A DNA stretch of 64,000 nucleotides from Vitis vinifera (GCF_030704535.1 NC_081822.1:31331001-31395000), one strand, 5' to 3'. Positions 12,743 through 25,597 are shown, counted from the stretch's first letter. Made by a program: numbers and translations. Notes: generated from the letters alone by a model not told the origin.

Positions 12743-13897
12743 GAATTTTGGGGCAAAATAGTCATTTCCTATAAAAGAATATAAGTTTTAGCCTCATTAC
12801 AATACTTATGTTCAAAGTAGTCTTTTTATTACCATCGTGGCATAATTATTTTTTTTTAAAAGAAAAAATTAAGTTGAAGCCTCAATTAACAATTAAAGCT
12901 TCATTTTTTAATTGAAGCCTCCATTGGCAATTAAGTCTTCATTTTTTAATTAAAGTCTCAATTGGCAATTGAGGTTTTAATTTTTAATTGAAACCCCAAT
13001 TGTCAATTGAGGTTTCAGGGTTTTTTTTATTTATTTATTTTTTAACTTTAAAATTTAATTAAAAATATAAAATTATAAATTATTATTGAAATTAAAAATA
13101 TAAACTTGAATAATAATAAAAAATTATATTTAAACTCAATAATCAAATATTATTTCAATAAAGATAAATTGATAAATATAATAATAAATAAATATTTTAT
13201 TTATCAATAAATTAATAATCTTAAAATAATAAAATTATATGATATGTAAATAAGATATAAAATTATATAATTTATTAATTGAAGATATTTAGTTTGTTGT
13301 ATTTTTAAGATATTAATTTATTTGTATTTTAAATAAATTATATTTATTGAAATAATAGTATTATCTTAAACTTCCATATATAAAATTTTCACTATTTTAA
13401 AACATATGTTTATAATTTTATGTAAAAAGAAATGCTTTGAAAATAAATTTAAAAATTAGTTAATAAAATTAATTAGATAAAGTCTACTAAAAAATATAAC
13501 TTTTAATAGTTCCATCAAAGTAAAAAAAAAGAAACCTATTGAACATTTATATAGTAAAAGAAAATCGCATCTCCCTAATTAGAACATAGGTACTACATGT
13601 GATATAACTTAAATTAATAAATTATGTAATTTTATATTTTTAAAATACAATAAATTATCTTTATTGAAATAATATCAGATTTTTTAAGTTTAAATAAATA
13701 AATTTTTTATTGTTAAAGCATATATTTTTAATTAAATTTTAAAGTAAAATATATATATATTAAATGAAGCCTCAATTGTCAATTGAGGCTTCAACTTAAA
13801 TTTTGTGTCAATAAAAGGACTACTTTGAACATAAACTTCGCAATGGGGCCAAAACTTATGTACTTTTACAAGAAAGGGCTATTTTGCCCCAAAACTC
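12743..13897. mobile_element. AT-rich TIR element, block A copy
   Basis: The ends are inverted: GAATTTTGGGGCAAAATAG at left and CTATTTTGCCCCAAAACTC at right, with homology continuing inward about 80 bp (ATAAGTTTT, then TTATGTTCAAAGTAGTC). Subterminal DNA holds several copies of a CCTCAATTGNCAATTGAGG-like dyad. The best, 13765-13793, is a perfect inverted repeat with 14-bp arms around one base. The interior is above 80% AT and non-coding. The related copy at 50312-51446 sits at the matching place in block B, and the relic at 8291-8310 lacks it. It is non-autonomous; a clean TSD could not be defined. Confidence 0.75.
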
Positions 13898-14252
13898 TGC
13901 TATAATAAATTCCAGAAAATCAGAATCAGTGCACTGCCATAATAATTTCCAGTTCCAGCAAACCAGAATCAGCACTATCAGAATATTTTCTAGCAAAATA
14001 GAATCAGCACTACAGAATATTTACCGGTTCCAGCAAACCAGAATCAGCACTGCCAAAGTAATTTGTTCCCAGCACCTGTATATATTACCATAGCAGAAAA
14101 TAAATCAAAAAGTGTGAATCCTTCTCAGTTGTTTTAATCGTTCTAATATTTTCAGCAAAATTCTTCATCCTTGAATAATGAACAACTCACCAAGAGATGT
14201 TATGGGAAGATTTGGGTGCATATCACGCATTTTCCTCGCCGGTTCCTCCTCG

Positions 14253-14333
14253 TCAAGGGATGTCCTGAAAATGGCTGCATTTCAAGCGTTTCTGTGGCTG
14301 CATCTCTGATTCAGACGGATCCTTAGAGCAAGC
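14253..14333 (-). pseudogene. Displaced C-terminal codons of TNL-A
   Basis: Encodes the original last ~26 residues of TNL-A up to TGA at 14255-14253 (matching ...CSKDPSESEMQPQKR... of TNL-B). It is separated from the rest of the exon by the solo LTR at 14334-16010. It can only be read if the LTR is spliced out or bypassed. The stretch 13898-14252 is 3'-untranslated/flank sequence matching 51447-51728. Confidence 0.75.
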
Positions 14334-16010
14334 TGAAAGGTTATAAAATAAATTTATAACACATACAGCGGAAAATTGATCTATTTTGCATTCAAAATAT
14401 ATACTACAGCTATCAAAAATTTAAAATAATAACCTGGATGTCAGTTCTTCAAGCATAAAATTTTCTCCAATTGTATGAAGACTCTACGTGTATCCACACC
14501 GAAATTAATCTTTGCTATCAACCCTTTGATACGCGGAACTTTAAAAAAATAGAACAACACTTTGTATTTCTTTGGCGTAAAAACAAGGAGGATAAAGATA
14601 GATCGATCCTTATTCAGATTGTGTATATATGCTATATAGCATATCCGATACAACTTCTGTTTTAAGTGATAAGATAACTCAACTAATTTGATTTTTTGAT
14701 TTTATCACTTAATCTATCTCTATCGTGTCCTCCTTCTTTTTTGGGCTACTAAGAGATTCTATTGGCCCATTTGTTTTTCTTTTGCTATTTTCAATAGCAT
14801 TTGAAAAACACTTTGACCAAGTCTTGTAAGTTAAAAACAAAACCCACATCCCTCCTGTAAGTTGCTGCATGTACCCATATGTTTGCAAATGTTTAGCAAA
14901 CATTCTCGTGGACTAACTTCCACGTCCAAAGAAAAATATTTTTTTTTTATCTATATATTAATTATATTCTTGGTGCTAGCAAAGAATATAATAATATTCC
15001 ACATAGAACATATTTATTTATTTGATTAAAATTAAATTCTCTAATTTAATTATCAAATAATAATAAATAGCTCTTTGCAAAGATTAAAACACTCGTTTGT
15101 GTGTGACCCCGTAGGTTCATTACTAAGCTGGTAGTAAATTAATCAAATCAATTTACTAATTAAGGTAGGCATCTAGCAACACTCCTTAACGTCCAGATAG
15201 TATGAAGTAATATCTTTTACTTTCAAGAACCAGTAGAAGAATAATGTAATATTTCCTTCCATCATTTACAGCTCTGGGCTAACTCTAGAGTATGGTATTA
15301 CTGTCAAACTCTAATAAGTCAACACATTATTTATTTAGTGAATGACTTAAGAAACTCATTTCTTCATTCATTCAATTGCCCTTGGCCAAGGTCTTATTTT
15401 TATCATAGAGCTCAAACTCATTACCAGGAGTTGATGGATTCCTTCTTGATTAATCATTAATTCTACAAGTATTTAATTATATCCAATATCCATTCAACTA
15501 GTGCCCTAAGGCATTAGGTGTCCGGGATTAAAATATAATAAATAACTTGTTAATTACTTTGATAATCTCAGGTCAAAGAAAACTATTATATTTCTTCTTG
15601 AGAAATTCCTATTGACAATTTAAGGTAAAGATAACCATTAGAAATTCTCAGTTGAGTCAGTTCAATGATCACATCTACATGTGCATCATCTATATATGTA
15701 ATTTAACAAATGAGATATATCAATATTTATCCAATAAAGACCATCACATATATATTGATCTATCTGGATTATTGATGTCCTGTTGACAATAATCCTATGA
15801 TCAAGAACAATTTAGATTAAAATTATTAAAAGAATTGCTTCTCATTATCATAATCTCTATCATGATAACAATTTTCAAATTTTAATCAAGGACCTTATCA
15901 TATAAACTATTTTAAACAGATATGATAATGAAATAAAGAATTAATACCTTATTAAAACTAAAGTTGATTACATGATAGATTGGATCTTGGGCATACATTT
16001 ATCCCCAACA
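14334..16010 (-). mobile_element. Solo LTR (Copia-type) inside TNL-A last exon
   Basis: 1677 bp bounded by TG...CA (TGAAAGGTTATAAAA ... TTTATCCCCAACA) and by a perfect 5-bp TSD, CAAGC (14329-14333 and 16011-16015). TNL-B at the matching place reads straight through GAGCAAGCAGTTTCAGC. There is no internal domain, so it is best explained as a solo LTR left by recombination between two LTRs. Read on the minus strand it starts TGTTGGGGATAAATGTATGC, which resembles the LTR start of SIRE/Maximus-type Copia elements (from memory). The retroviral-type assignment rests on the TG..CA ends and 5-bp TSD. Confidence 0.8.
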
Positions 16011-19000
16011 CAAGCAGTATCAGCTGGTTCCCCCTCGTCAGCAGTACAGTACCCAGAATTATCCAATTCCGAGCCATCAACACTTCCACTGGGTTCCTCA
16101 TCATGGATTTCTGTAAGGACAACTGTTGACTTATTAGGAGCAGAGGAAGCAGAGGAAATAGAGCCGAATTGGATCATTGGGGGGTTGTTGTGATTCACAT
16201 CTTCATTACTGTACGCCAGACCAATTCCATTCCACTTAGGTTCACTAAATTGGACAGAATGTGGGTAGAACAATGCCTTGATGTGAGTCACTTGATGCCA
16301 ATTGATGTGTCCACACCAATCGCTGAGGAAAGAAAGTGAAAAATAAAACAGTGCTACGTGATCCAACATTAGCATCTGACAAGACGAATGAGGACAGAAT
16401 GTGAAGTAGTGAGTAAAGCCACTGGATCTTGAAAGGGACAAGGAACAGGATACAGCGTGAAAACGATCTAGACCACTAAACTTGGGAACGACAATTGCAA
16501 ACCAAAAACCCAGGAAGTTGGAATTAAACCAATTTGGAGGTAGCTCTGCTATTACTTCCATCCCTGAGCTCTTATACCTTATCCAATCTGGTAGTCTACT
16601 CCCAGGAGTCAACGTGTATAATCCCAAAACCAAGTTTAGAACCTGTAGAATGAAAATGATCAGGGGTTGAGAGATAGAAATTGCTCATTTCCCATCTTCC
16701 TTCATTAAACATTTATTTTGCCTCTATCACAAATTAAGTTAAATGAGGTATCATTTGAATACACTTTCTTTTCTCAACCTAAATCTTAACTTCCTTCTAC
16801 AAAACAGGCATATTTTCTAAACTGATAACAAAAAGTAAAAAAATTGAGGAAACATGAGAAATTGCGTCCATGCATTTCATACTTTAAGATGAGTACAGTT
16901 ATGATATACAAAATAAACATTTTCTATAATTAAAATTGTGATATATGGGATATAGAGGAAATTTACCCTGATTACGCGATTCTTTAGGTGTGACTGGACA
17001 TTTTTCAATGATGTGCAATTTCTTGCATCCAACAGACCAATGCTTGATGGGAGATCTGGCAGTTCTTGAAGTCTTGTGCAATTTTCCAACTGAACATCTT
17101 CCAAGCGTGAAAGTCGACTGAGGTTTGGCAACGTAACAAAGTTGTTCCCACATAAATGTAAATATTCCAATGAAGATAACAAAACAAGACTACTAAGGTT
17201 TGTTTCATCTGACAAATTGCAGTAACTTAGGTTTAGCGTACTTAAAGAGCATAAGCCTGACAAATTATGCAATCTGAAACCAGTGGAATTGGAACTTCTT
17301 CTAGGAAACCACCACGAGGCAGATGGTGGTCCCTTACATCCCTCCAAAGATAATATCACAAGGTTTCTCGACAAAGACAAAGAGGAGGGTAGTTCTCTTA
17401 GTGCAGTTCCATCTGCATAAAGTTCCTTTAACATTTCTAAGTTCCCAAAGTTCTCCAGAAATTGTTCAAATTTTGAGCAGCCCGAAAGAATCAATATTTC
17501 AAGGGATTTCAAGTCATAAGGGCCGCTTGGAAGACTCTTGAGCATTTTGCAGTTTTTCAAACTCAAAAATTTGAGATTCTTCAAATCTCTAAGTGATGGG
17601 TGAACCTTACATAGAGACACACAATCTTCTAAAACTAACCGTTCCAAGTTGGTGACTCTTGAGAGATTTGGGGTTTCTATTAAGTACTTAGAGTGACTAA
17701 GATCCATGCGTTTCAACTTTTCAAGAACCTGCCATAAAAGAGATTCGATTTAAAATTAGCTTTCATACACATTATACACTCTTTAAAGAAAAATGACATG
17801 AGTAGATCACAATCATACCTTGATTCCTTTCCAAAGTTGTTCAATGCGGCTACAAGGCATGCTGAGGTGAACAAGATTCTTTGCATTGAAATCATTAGGC
17901 AATGATTTCAAGGAGTATCCATACAAATCTAAGTACCTCAATTCATCGTAACAAAATTTAAAATTCGAAGAGAAACGAACTTTAAAATTCTCCTTCATAA
18001 AGGTATCTTCAGAGTTTCTTGAAATTTTGTCAGATTGATAGACTTTGAGCAATCTAAGTTTACTCATCCCTGCAAAGGCTTGTGTGGTAAAGTCTATTGT
18101 CTCTTGTAAATGAAACAAGTTGAGGAATATGCCTTCAATTTTTTCACTTCCCTACAAATCAAGAAAGAGATTAAGTTAAAAGCATGCAAAGTGCATAAAA
18201 ATTTCTATAATTTTATCCACATATGACCAGTTAAGCCAAAATAATCATTAATTTATAATCTTAAACTTTGGTAAATAAAATAAATTTCATATTCTTTTTT
18301 CTCTTACCGTATTTTTTTTCAATACATCATAGATATCTTCATGGAATAACAATCTGCTACGTTTGCCGAGCTCTTGAAGAGATTGTTGGCGAACAATTTC
18401 CAAACCCATTTCTTGTATTAAGTCATGCATCTGAAACTTATTTCCATAAATACTTATCAAAGATTTATCAATGAGAGACCTTATTCCACATAATGGGAAA
18501 AAGCCACAACCGTCCAATATTTCAATTACATAATCTTTATCTTCTCCTTTAAAGAAACATGCAATATCCAAAAATATATTCTTCTCTTTATCATCTAACC
18601 CATCGTAACTGATTCTAAGTACTTCCTCAATTTTCTTATTAAGAGTACTTTTCAGTTTGTCTAATTGATTTCTTGATTCTTCTTTGCTCATGCTAAATAA
18701 AATAGGACGTAAAACTTTCAAAGCCAATGGAAGGCCTTGAGCATAACCTATCATTGATGTTGAAAGCTCCATGAAATCACCTCGAAGAAGTTCATGTTTT
18801 AACGAATGACATTTAATGAACTCATAAGCTTCATCCGAATTAAATTTTGGGACCTCATAATAATCAACACCATGTGAAATTAAACATTTATCTCTAGCCG
18901 TTATAATAATTCTACTTCCTCGACCAAACCAATCCTGATTTCCAATTAAGCATTCAAATATTGTTGGGTCATTCACATTGTCGAGAACAACAAGGACCTT

Positions 19001-20174
19001 TTTTGAATGGAGTCTAGCCTTTATAGATGTGAGTCCTTTCATATTTAGATCTTTTTCCTCCAATAGGCTAGAAAGAAATATTTGTTGTAATTTGATTAAT
19101 CCCTCATTAGCCAAAACCTTTCCAACATCTTCCAAAAAAGAGTGTGCTTCAAATTGTCTTGAGATTTCATTGTAAAGAGCTCTAGCAAGGGTTGTTTTCC
19201 CTATTCCGCCCATGCCCCAAATTCCTATCATACCAACATCATCCGATTCCAAACGTAATCGCATTTTTATTTCTTGTATTCGAGCATCTATTCCAACCAG
19301 TTTCTCAGTATCACCACTACATATATTTAACAATTTATTCAAAACATGCTTAACGATTTCCTTGATTAGTAGAGGCTCATTCCTGTCATATTTGAAGCAT
19401 AAACACATAATAAGTCTAAGTGTTCATAAAAAGATGATAAAAATAAAACAAATAGGAGAAGATTTGTCAAGATATAGTTGGTCTTATAACTAAGGTTATA
19501 GAAGACTAATAAAAAAGTTACGAATTCTATAAACATGGTCCTTAAATCGGATAATTAATATTAATATGGAATTCTTATACCCTTTGTATTTTAATAAATA
19601 TTAGATGAATTAATAATAAGAGCATTAAATTGGAAATGCTAAAAATTAAAAATAAAAATAAGAGTGAAAAGGCTTTAGATAATTACTTATTCCTTGATTC
19701 CCAACCAGATAAATTTGCAACTTGAGTGAGAGCATCCTTCCAAATCTGCACCCTCTCCATATTCTCCGTCAAATTCTTCTCATGTTCAGCTAAGGCTGCT
19801 CCAAATTTTCCCCTATGATTTCTCACATCTGAGGGATCCACATTATAGAAAATTGGGAGAACCCTCTGTCCCCTGGTTTTCATGCACTCTAGTATCTTTG
19901 CAAGCTCCTCCAGACACCATTTAGAAGATGCATAATTTTCTGATAAAACAATGATGGAAAACATGGAGTTCTCAATAGCTGTAACAAGGGCAGGAGATAT
20001 GACCCGGCCTCTCTCAAGCTTGTCATCATCTATGAAAGTGTTGATTCCTTTAGTGCGCAACTCCTGATAGAGATGGGCAGTGAAGTTATTGCGGGTGTCT
20101 TCTCCTCTAAAGCTCAAGAACACATCATAGCTCCCTTGAGAAGAAGAAGCAGAACAAGAAGAAGCAAAAGCCAT
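15968..20174 (-). CDS. TNL-A: TIR-NB-ARC-LRR-C-JID resistance protein
   Basis: Cytoplasmic/nuclear immune receptor of the tobacco N type. Exons: 20174-19687, 19382-18308, 18151-17819, 17728-16967 and 16642-15968, all GT-AG, summing to 1111 codons without a stop. TIR ~residues 15-160 (YDVFLSFRGEDTR; SKWCLEEL with the NADase Glu near 90). NB-ARC: P-loop GMGGIGKTT ~219-227, kinase-2 KVLVVLDNV, GRGSRIIITARDK, GLPLAL, FLDIACFFKG, MHD in FQMHDLIQ. LRRs in exons 3-4 (ETPNLSRVTNLERLVLEDC...). C-JID in exon 5 (PGSRLPDWIRY, PPNWFNSNFLGF). Near-copy of TNL-B. Oddity: the solo LTR replaces the normal ~26-residue tail by VGDKCMPKIQSIM and a stop inside the LTR. By family knowledge the TIR hydrolyses NAD+ to signal through EDS1. 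Probably expressible; function is uncertain because of the altered tail and an LTR-derived 3' UTR. Confidence 0.88.
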
Positions 20175-20760
20175 TGCAGCAGTACTAGAGACCCAAAGTC
20201 TGAGATATGAGTCCTGAATTCTAAATTATCCTGTAGGAAAGAAAAAGTCCCACAATTGATTTATACAATTCCAAAAACTCCATCAACAAAAAGAAAGAAA
20301 TTCTGAGAGATAATGTTATAAACTACAATAGAATAATAAAGCTAAATTTGCTTAATTGCAAATCTGAAATGAAACCATAGCTATAAGTGAAGAATACAGC
20401 TGTGAGAAATCAGAACAAGAGAATAACCAATAATAATAACTATACACAGTGACAAGTGATGGTGATGTTGTTGATGTAATTGGAGCCAAGTCTCACAGCA
20501 AAACTTGGGAGTATTTTGGGCAAAGAAGTGCTTCTGCTGCCTGGATTGTGTACGAGGAGTGTTAGCTGTTTGTATCATCAACAGACATGAAAAAATAGCA
20601 AAAATTGAAGAATACACCTGTGAGATCCGACCAAGAGACTGAGGGATAATAAATAAATTCAGTCCTCAACCAAAACTTACAGTATTATTCTGGAAAAATA
20701 AGTGTTTCCGCTTCTTGTAGTAGGAGAAGCAGAAGGAATGCAGAACAAAGGATAGAAGTA
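20175..20760 (-). promoter_or_regulatory. TNL-A upstream region with two tandem repeat units
   Basis: This is the 5' flank of TNL-A. Two direct repeat units start at about 20388 and 20606 (landmarks TGAAGAATACAGCTGTGAGA, GACAAGTGATGGTGATG, AAGTGCTTCTGCTGCCTGG). The matching flank of TNL-B has three units. The first ~210 bp next to the ATG is nearly identical in both genes. No TATA box could be assigned with confidence. Confidence 0.55.
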
Positions 20761-21039
20761 AAGAAGGAAACCGCGTTAGACCAGTAGATCAGTTGGAAGA
20801 AATGCTTTGTGGGGTTTGCTTCTCCCAACACCTATTGGCGTGATACGTAATCTCTGGGGGCATGCCGTGTGAAAGTGTAATGGAAGGAAACCACGTTAGA
20901 CCAGCAGAGAAGGAAACCGCGTTAGAACAGTAGAGATTGAAACCGCGCTAGACCAGTAGGTCAGTTGAAAGTAAATGCTTTATGGGGTTTGCTTCAAACA
21001 ACTTCGGACATGATGCGTAATTTCTGTGGGCATGCCGTG
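20760..21039. repeat. Duplicated 'ACCGCGTTAGACCAGTAG' segment
   Basis: Head-to-tail partial duplication. GGAAACCGCGTTAGACCAGT followed by ATGCTTTGTGGGGTTTGCTTC ends near 20885. It is repeated in varied form to about 21039, with two additional short GAAACC(G/A)CG(T/C)TAGA copies between. In block B the matching place (56755-56870) has one copy, so the expansion is specific to block A. Confidence 0.65.
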
Positions 21040-21511
21040 AAATGTAATAGCAATGTGTGGTGGATGTTGTAAGCCTTCACACAACATGTAGTGGAAAATT
21101 AATAAAATTTAATATAAGACTGTTTAAATCATCATGTATTTTTCACATATGTTTTTGCCTTTTGGGGAGTATGTCCAGCTATAATAATTAATACTAATTT
21201 ATTATACCGAAATAATTAAATTATTTTTGAGATCTCAAATTTTCTTAATCTAAGAAGCAAATTATATTTATCTGTTAAGCTTGAAATAATATTTTTAACA
21301 TTTAGAATCTTTAGTATCAACATTAAATTAAGTACTTGGTTCTAAAATATGTCAAGCATCATTTTTGGCATTATTTGTCAAGAAAAAAACGAGTAGGAAA
21401 ACAAGTGAATAGAATCGAGAGACGTAAGAAGAGTTAACATTACCCACCACTTAATTAATAAAGGAGATGTGTGAAGGCTTACAACATCCACCACACATTG
21501 CTATTACATTT
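21040..21511. repeat. Perfect 43-bp inverted repeat with 386-bp spacer
   Basis: Arms 21040-21082 and 21469-21511 are exact reverse complements (the left arm starts AAATGTAATAGCAATGTGTG and ends GTAAGCCTTCACAC). The spacer is ordinary duplicated-block DNA matching 56880-57170, so this is not simply a MITE. The right arm falls near the end of block homology. It may be an inverted fragment copied during repair at the duplication edge. Confidence 0.85.
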
Positions 21512-22737
21512 AGTCAACACACAACACCCGGGTTCACACTCATGGGTAGCGTGTGGCCCAACTCAACTTGGAGAGGAAGAAGCCTTTACATGGACCATTC
21601 AAGTGGAATTTAAACTTTACATATATATCATTAATAAAAAATCATTATGCATTCAAGTGAAATTGTGATGTTTCCTCTAGGCATTTTGGGAATAGTTTAA
21701 AATTTTTTTCGATAGTCGGCACCAGAAAAATGCACGACAAAGGTAAACTCTTCAACCTCATGTTTGACCTACAAGGTGGGCTTAAGCCAAACCTACACGG
21801 CAAGGCATGGAAGCCTTACATGCTACCATAGTTGCTACAGATACCCTAGTGGACTACGAGGTGGGCACTTCTTCCTCTATTAGTGTCGTCCGATATTTTC
21901 ACGTGCATTCATTCCCACTCTAACAAATTTTATAAATATTAGAATGTCATTTTTTTTTTTTTTTTTTAAAATACAAACAAAATAAGAAAAATAAACCTTA
22001 AATGTAACTCTTAAAAAAAATGACAAATCCATGAAAACTAAGTTGAATCCAAGGGTTTGAAAAGTACAATGAAGAACCATAGCACTCGTCTAAACTAAAA
22101 GTTAGATCTCTACAAAATAAATTGAAATAATTATAAAAATTAATAAATAAATCAATGGATACCTTGAATTAAAATATATATATCAAAACATGACATTCAA
22201 TAAGCAATAATCACAAAAAAATTGGAGAACATACCTTTATAATTTATTAATTTATTAAACGCTTCCATAAAACAAAAAAATTAGTACACAACCAATAATG
22301 TCATTACATATACAACATGCATTCCACACAAGATTATTAAGGAGGGCCATTAACACATAATATTTTAAGCATGTGACCATTTTTACATCATGAACAACTA
22401 CATAAATATATGATTAAAATACAAGCACTAATATTCATGGATGTTTAAAAATTTAGGCACAATATCATTCATTCGTGGATGGCAACTTTACTCACATTAA
22501 AATTATTTTATTCCATTTAAAACACCATTACTTAGCATTAAAAGCAACTAAAAAACACTACTACTATAACCAATTGTGTATTATTCACCACGACTGCCAT
22601 TATTTCATAATAGTAATCTAGGTATTTTCGAAATTAACAAGAATTTAAAGAAAATCACGAACCTAATATATAATTTAATTAAGCTACTATAGATGATCAA
22701 AAAGTTTCTAAATCCTAGATTCTAAAATACCTAAATC
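21512..22737. other. Intergenic DNA, no gene seen
   Basis: AT-rich with short ORFs only. Copia-1 inserts at its right edge (TSD AGCTC, 22738-22742). Confidence 0.6.
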
Positions 22738-22742
22738 AGCTC

Positions 22743-22999
22743 TGATAAGCCAAAGATAGAGGAAGTGGTTATAGATCCCACGTGATAGTCTTTACTTGCT
22801 TTCTGTTTCCTTTATTTGTGTTGTTCTGTTGTAACAACTTCTTTCTAGAAGCTCTTGTTAGCTGTACTTTCTATATGACAGCTATCTCTACAACTGTCTT
22901 TACTTCTTGTAATAGAGTTTCTTGAACAATATATAAACTCTCTTTCACTCTCGTTTCTCCTACGAAGAGAACAGAGTTTTGCCTTCTCAAATTCTAACT
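22743..22999 (+). repeat. Copia-1 5' LTR
   Basis: 257 bp, TGATAAGCCAAAG...AATTCTAACT. It has a TATA-like ACAATATATAAACTC near 22926-22940, followed by the R/U5-like part, and ends directly before the primer-binding site. Confidence 0.93.
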
Positions 23000-23095
23000 T
23001 GGTATCAGAGCCTCTCGATCAAAGGTGTGAGTATTCTCCTTTTTTTTTTCTCCTCTTTTTTCTCAGTTTTCCATCTCTTTCCTTAAGATCCAATC

Positions 23096-24046
23096 ATGGC
23101 TTCCGCTTCCACTCAATCCTTTTCATCCTCTGGCTCGATTGGATCTGGACAAAGCACTACAATGGCGTCCCATCCTTCTTATCAGATGCTCAATCATACT
23201 CTACCTGTGAAACTTGATCGGACTAATTACATTATGTGGAAATCTCAGATTGATAATGTTGATTTTGCCAATGGATTTGAAGATTTCATAGACGAATCTT
23301 CCATATGTCCAGATAAAGAACTCAATTCAGGATTGATCAATCCTGCCTTTGTTGCTTGGAGAAGACAAGATCGAACGATCCTCAGTTGGCTCTACTCGTC
23401 TCTCACACCAGCGATCATGGCACAAATCATTGGTCACAACTCTTCTCACTCTGCTTGGAATGCATTGGAGAAAACCTTCTCATCTTCCTCCAGAGCCAGA
23501 ATTATGCAGCTAAGGCTCGAGTTACAGTCAACCAAGAAAGGTTCTCTGTCTATGATCGATTATATCATGAAGGTTAAAGGAGCTGCAGATAGTCTAGCAG
23601 CAATTGGAGAACCTGTCTCAGAACAAGACCAGGTTATGAATCTCCTCGGTGGACTTGGATCCAACTATAATGCAGTTGTAACTGCTATTAATATTAGAGA
23701 TGACAAGATCTCTATTGAAGCTGTTCACAGTATGCGTCTTGCGTTTGAACATCGCCTTGAGCAACAAAGCTCGATTGAACAATTCTCTCTTATATCAGCC
23801 AATTATGCCTCTTCATCTAATAGCAGAGGTGGTGGAAGGAGGTATAATGGCGGTCGAGGACAGAATCATACCCCAAACATCAGCAACTATACCTACAGAG
23901 GTCGTGGTCGAGGGGGTCGATATGGCCAAAATGGGAGGCACAATTCCAACAGTTCTGAGAAGCCACAATGCCAGTTGTGTGGCAAGTTTGGTCATACCGT
24001 TCAGATCTGTTATCACAGATTTGATATCTCCTATCAAAGCTCTTAG
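23096..24046 (+). pseudogene. Copia-1 gag
   Basis: 316 codons from ATG 23096. A plant Copia Gag core (LDRTNYIMWKSQIDN near residues 40-55; a UBN2-type region with AWNALEKTFSSSSRARIMQL) is followed by a Gly/Arg-rich stretch and a CCHC zinc knuckle near the end (CQLCGKFGHTVQIC, CX2CX4HX4C). It ends at TAG 24044-24046, but the same frame continues through the protease and integrase, so the stop is a premature break in one gag-pol ORF. C-to-T change of CAG is one likely origin. The intact product would form the virus-like particle and bind RNA. Confidence 0.85.
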
Positions 24047-24097
24047 AGCAGTAATACTTCTCCCTCAAATGCTGGTAATCCAAACTCTATACCTGCT

Positions 24098-25597
24098 ATG
24101 GTTGCCTCTTCTAATAATCTTGCAGATGACACTTGGTATCTTGACTCTGGAGCCAGTCATCATCTGACTCAGAGTGTGGCCAATCTGACCAGTTCTTCAC
24201 CATACACGGGCACAGATAAGGTGACAATTGGTAATGGTAAGCACCTATCCATTTCCAACACTGGTTCTCATCGTTTACTTTCTGATTCACGTTCTTTTCA
24301 TCTCAAAAAGGTGTTTCATGTCCCCTTTATATCAGCAAACTTGATAAGTGTTGCTAAATTCTGCTCAGACAATAATGCCTTAATTGAGTTTTGGTCTAAT
24401 AGTTTCTTTGTGAAGGATCTACATACGAAGAAGGTGCTTGCTCAAGGCAAGCTTGAGAATGGACTTTACCGATTCCCAGTTTTGAACAGCAAGAAAGTAG
24501 CCTTTGTTGGTGCTACTAATTCTTCTACTTTTTAGTCTCATAATTCCAGTATCTTTGATAATAAAGTGAAGTTATGGCATCATGGACTAGGCCATGCTTC
24601 TGCTGACACTGTAACCCAAATTATGCAGAGTTGTAATGTCTCTTTTGAAAAGAATCAAAATACTGTTTGTTCTACTGTTTGCTCTTCTTGTCAGCTTGCT
24701 AAAAGTCACAGATTACCTACTCATCTTTCACTTTCTTGTGCTTCCAAACCTTTGGAACTTGTTCACACTGACCTTTGGGGACCTGCCTCAGTCAAGTCTA
24801 CCTCTGGTGCTAGATATTTCATCTTGTTTCTAAATGACTACTCACAGTACACCTGGTTCTATCCTCTTCAAACAAAAGACCAAGCCCTTCCTGCTTTTAA
24901 GAAGTTCAAACTCCAAGTAGAAAATCAATTTGATGCTAAAATCAAATGCCTACAGTCTGATAATGGTGGCGAGTTCAGATCCTTCAAGACGTTTCTTCAG
25001 CAAACAGGCATTTTTCATCGGTTTTCTTGCCCGTATAACTCAGCTCAAAATGGGAGAGTTGAACGAAAGCATAGGCATGTTGTTGAAACCGGGTTGGCCT
25101 TGTTGGCTCATGCCTCCTTACCAATGGAATTCTGGCAATATGCCTTCCAGACAGCTACATTTCTCATCAATAGAATGCCAAGTAAGGTACTCCAGAATAA
25201 CTCCCCTTATTTCACACTTTTTCAAAAGGTTCCGAATTACAAGTCCCTTAGAGTCTTTGGCTGTTTGTGTTACCCATTCATCCGTCCTTGCAACAGTCAC
25301 AAACTTCAATATCGTTCTGTTCAAAGTCTATTTCTTGGTTATAGTCTTCATAACAAAGGATTTTTGTGTCTTGACTTTCTGACTGGACGAGTTTACATCA
25401 CTCCTCATGTTGTTTTTGATGAGGGACAATTTCCTCTAGCTAAAACTCACCCTCTCTCCCCAACCAAAGACACTTCAACAGATACTTTAACTCCAGCCAT
25501 TATAACTTCCTTTCCTTTTCTAACCTTCTGTTCTAATGCAGCCACACATCTTCACTTTCTTCCTCTCCTTCCACGAGTGAAGCTTCTGATTCTGTGA
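24098..25597 (+). pseudogene. Copia-1 protease, pre-integrase and integrase
   Basis: Same reading frame as gag, broken by TAG at 24533-24535. Protease: WYLDSGASHHLT (active-site DSGA). Pre-integrase zinc region: WHHGLGHAS...CSSCQLAKSH (HHCC). Integrase core: LELVHTDLWGPA (first Asp), LQSDNGGEF (second Asp), GRVERKHRHV (Glu). All catalytic positions appear kept. The ORF runs out of frame in the variable linker and stops at 25595-25597, where the RT frame takes over. The frame change lies somewhere in about 25500-25590. Confidence 0.85.

Noticed and set aside
20381..20617. 78-codon minus ORF upstream of TNL-A, and similar ORFs at 56214-56855
   Set aside because: They are translations of the upstream tandem repeats and differ in frame and length between copies. 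An upstream-ORF role was not supported.
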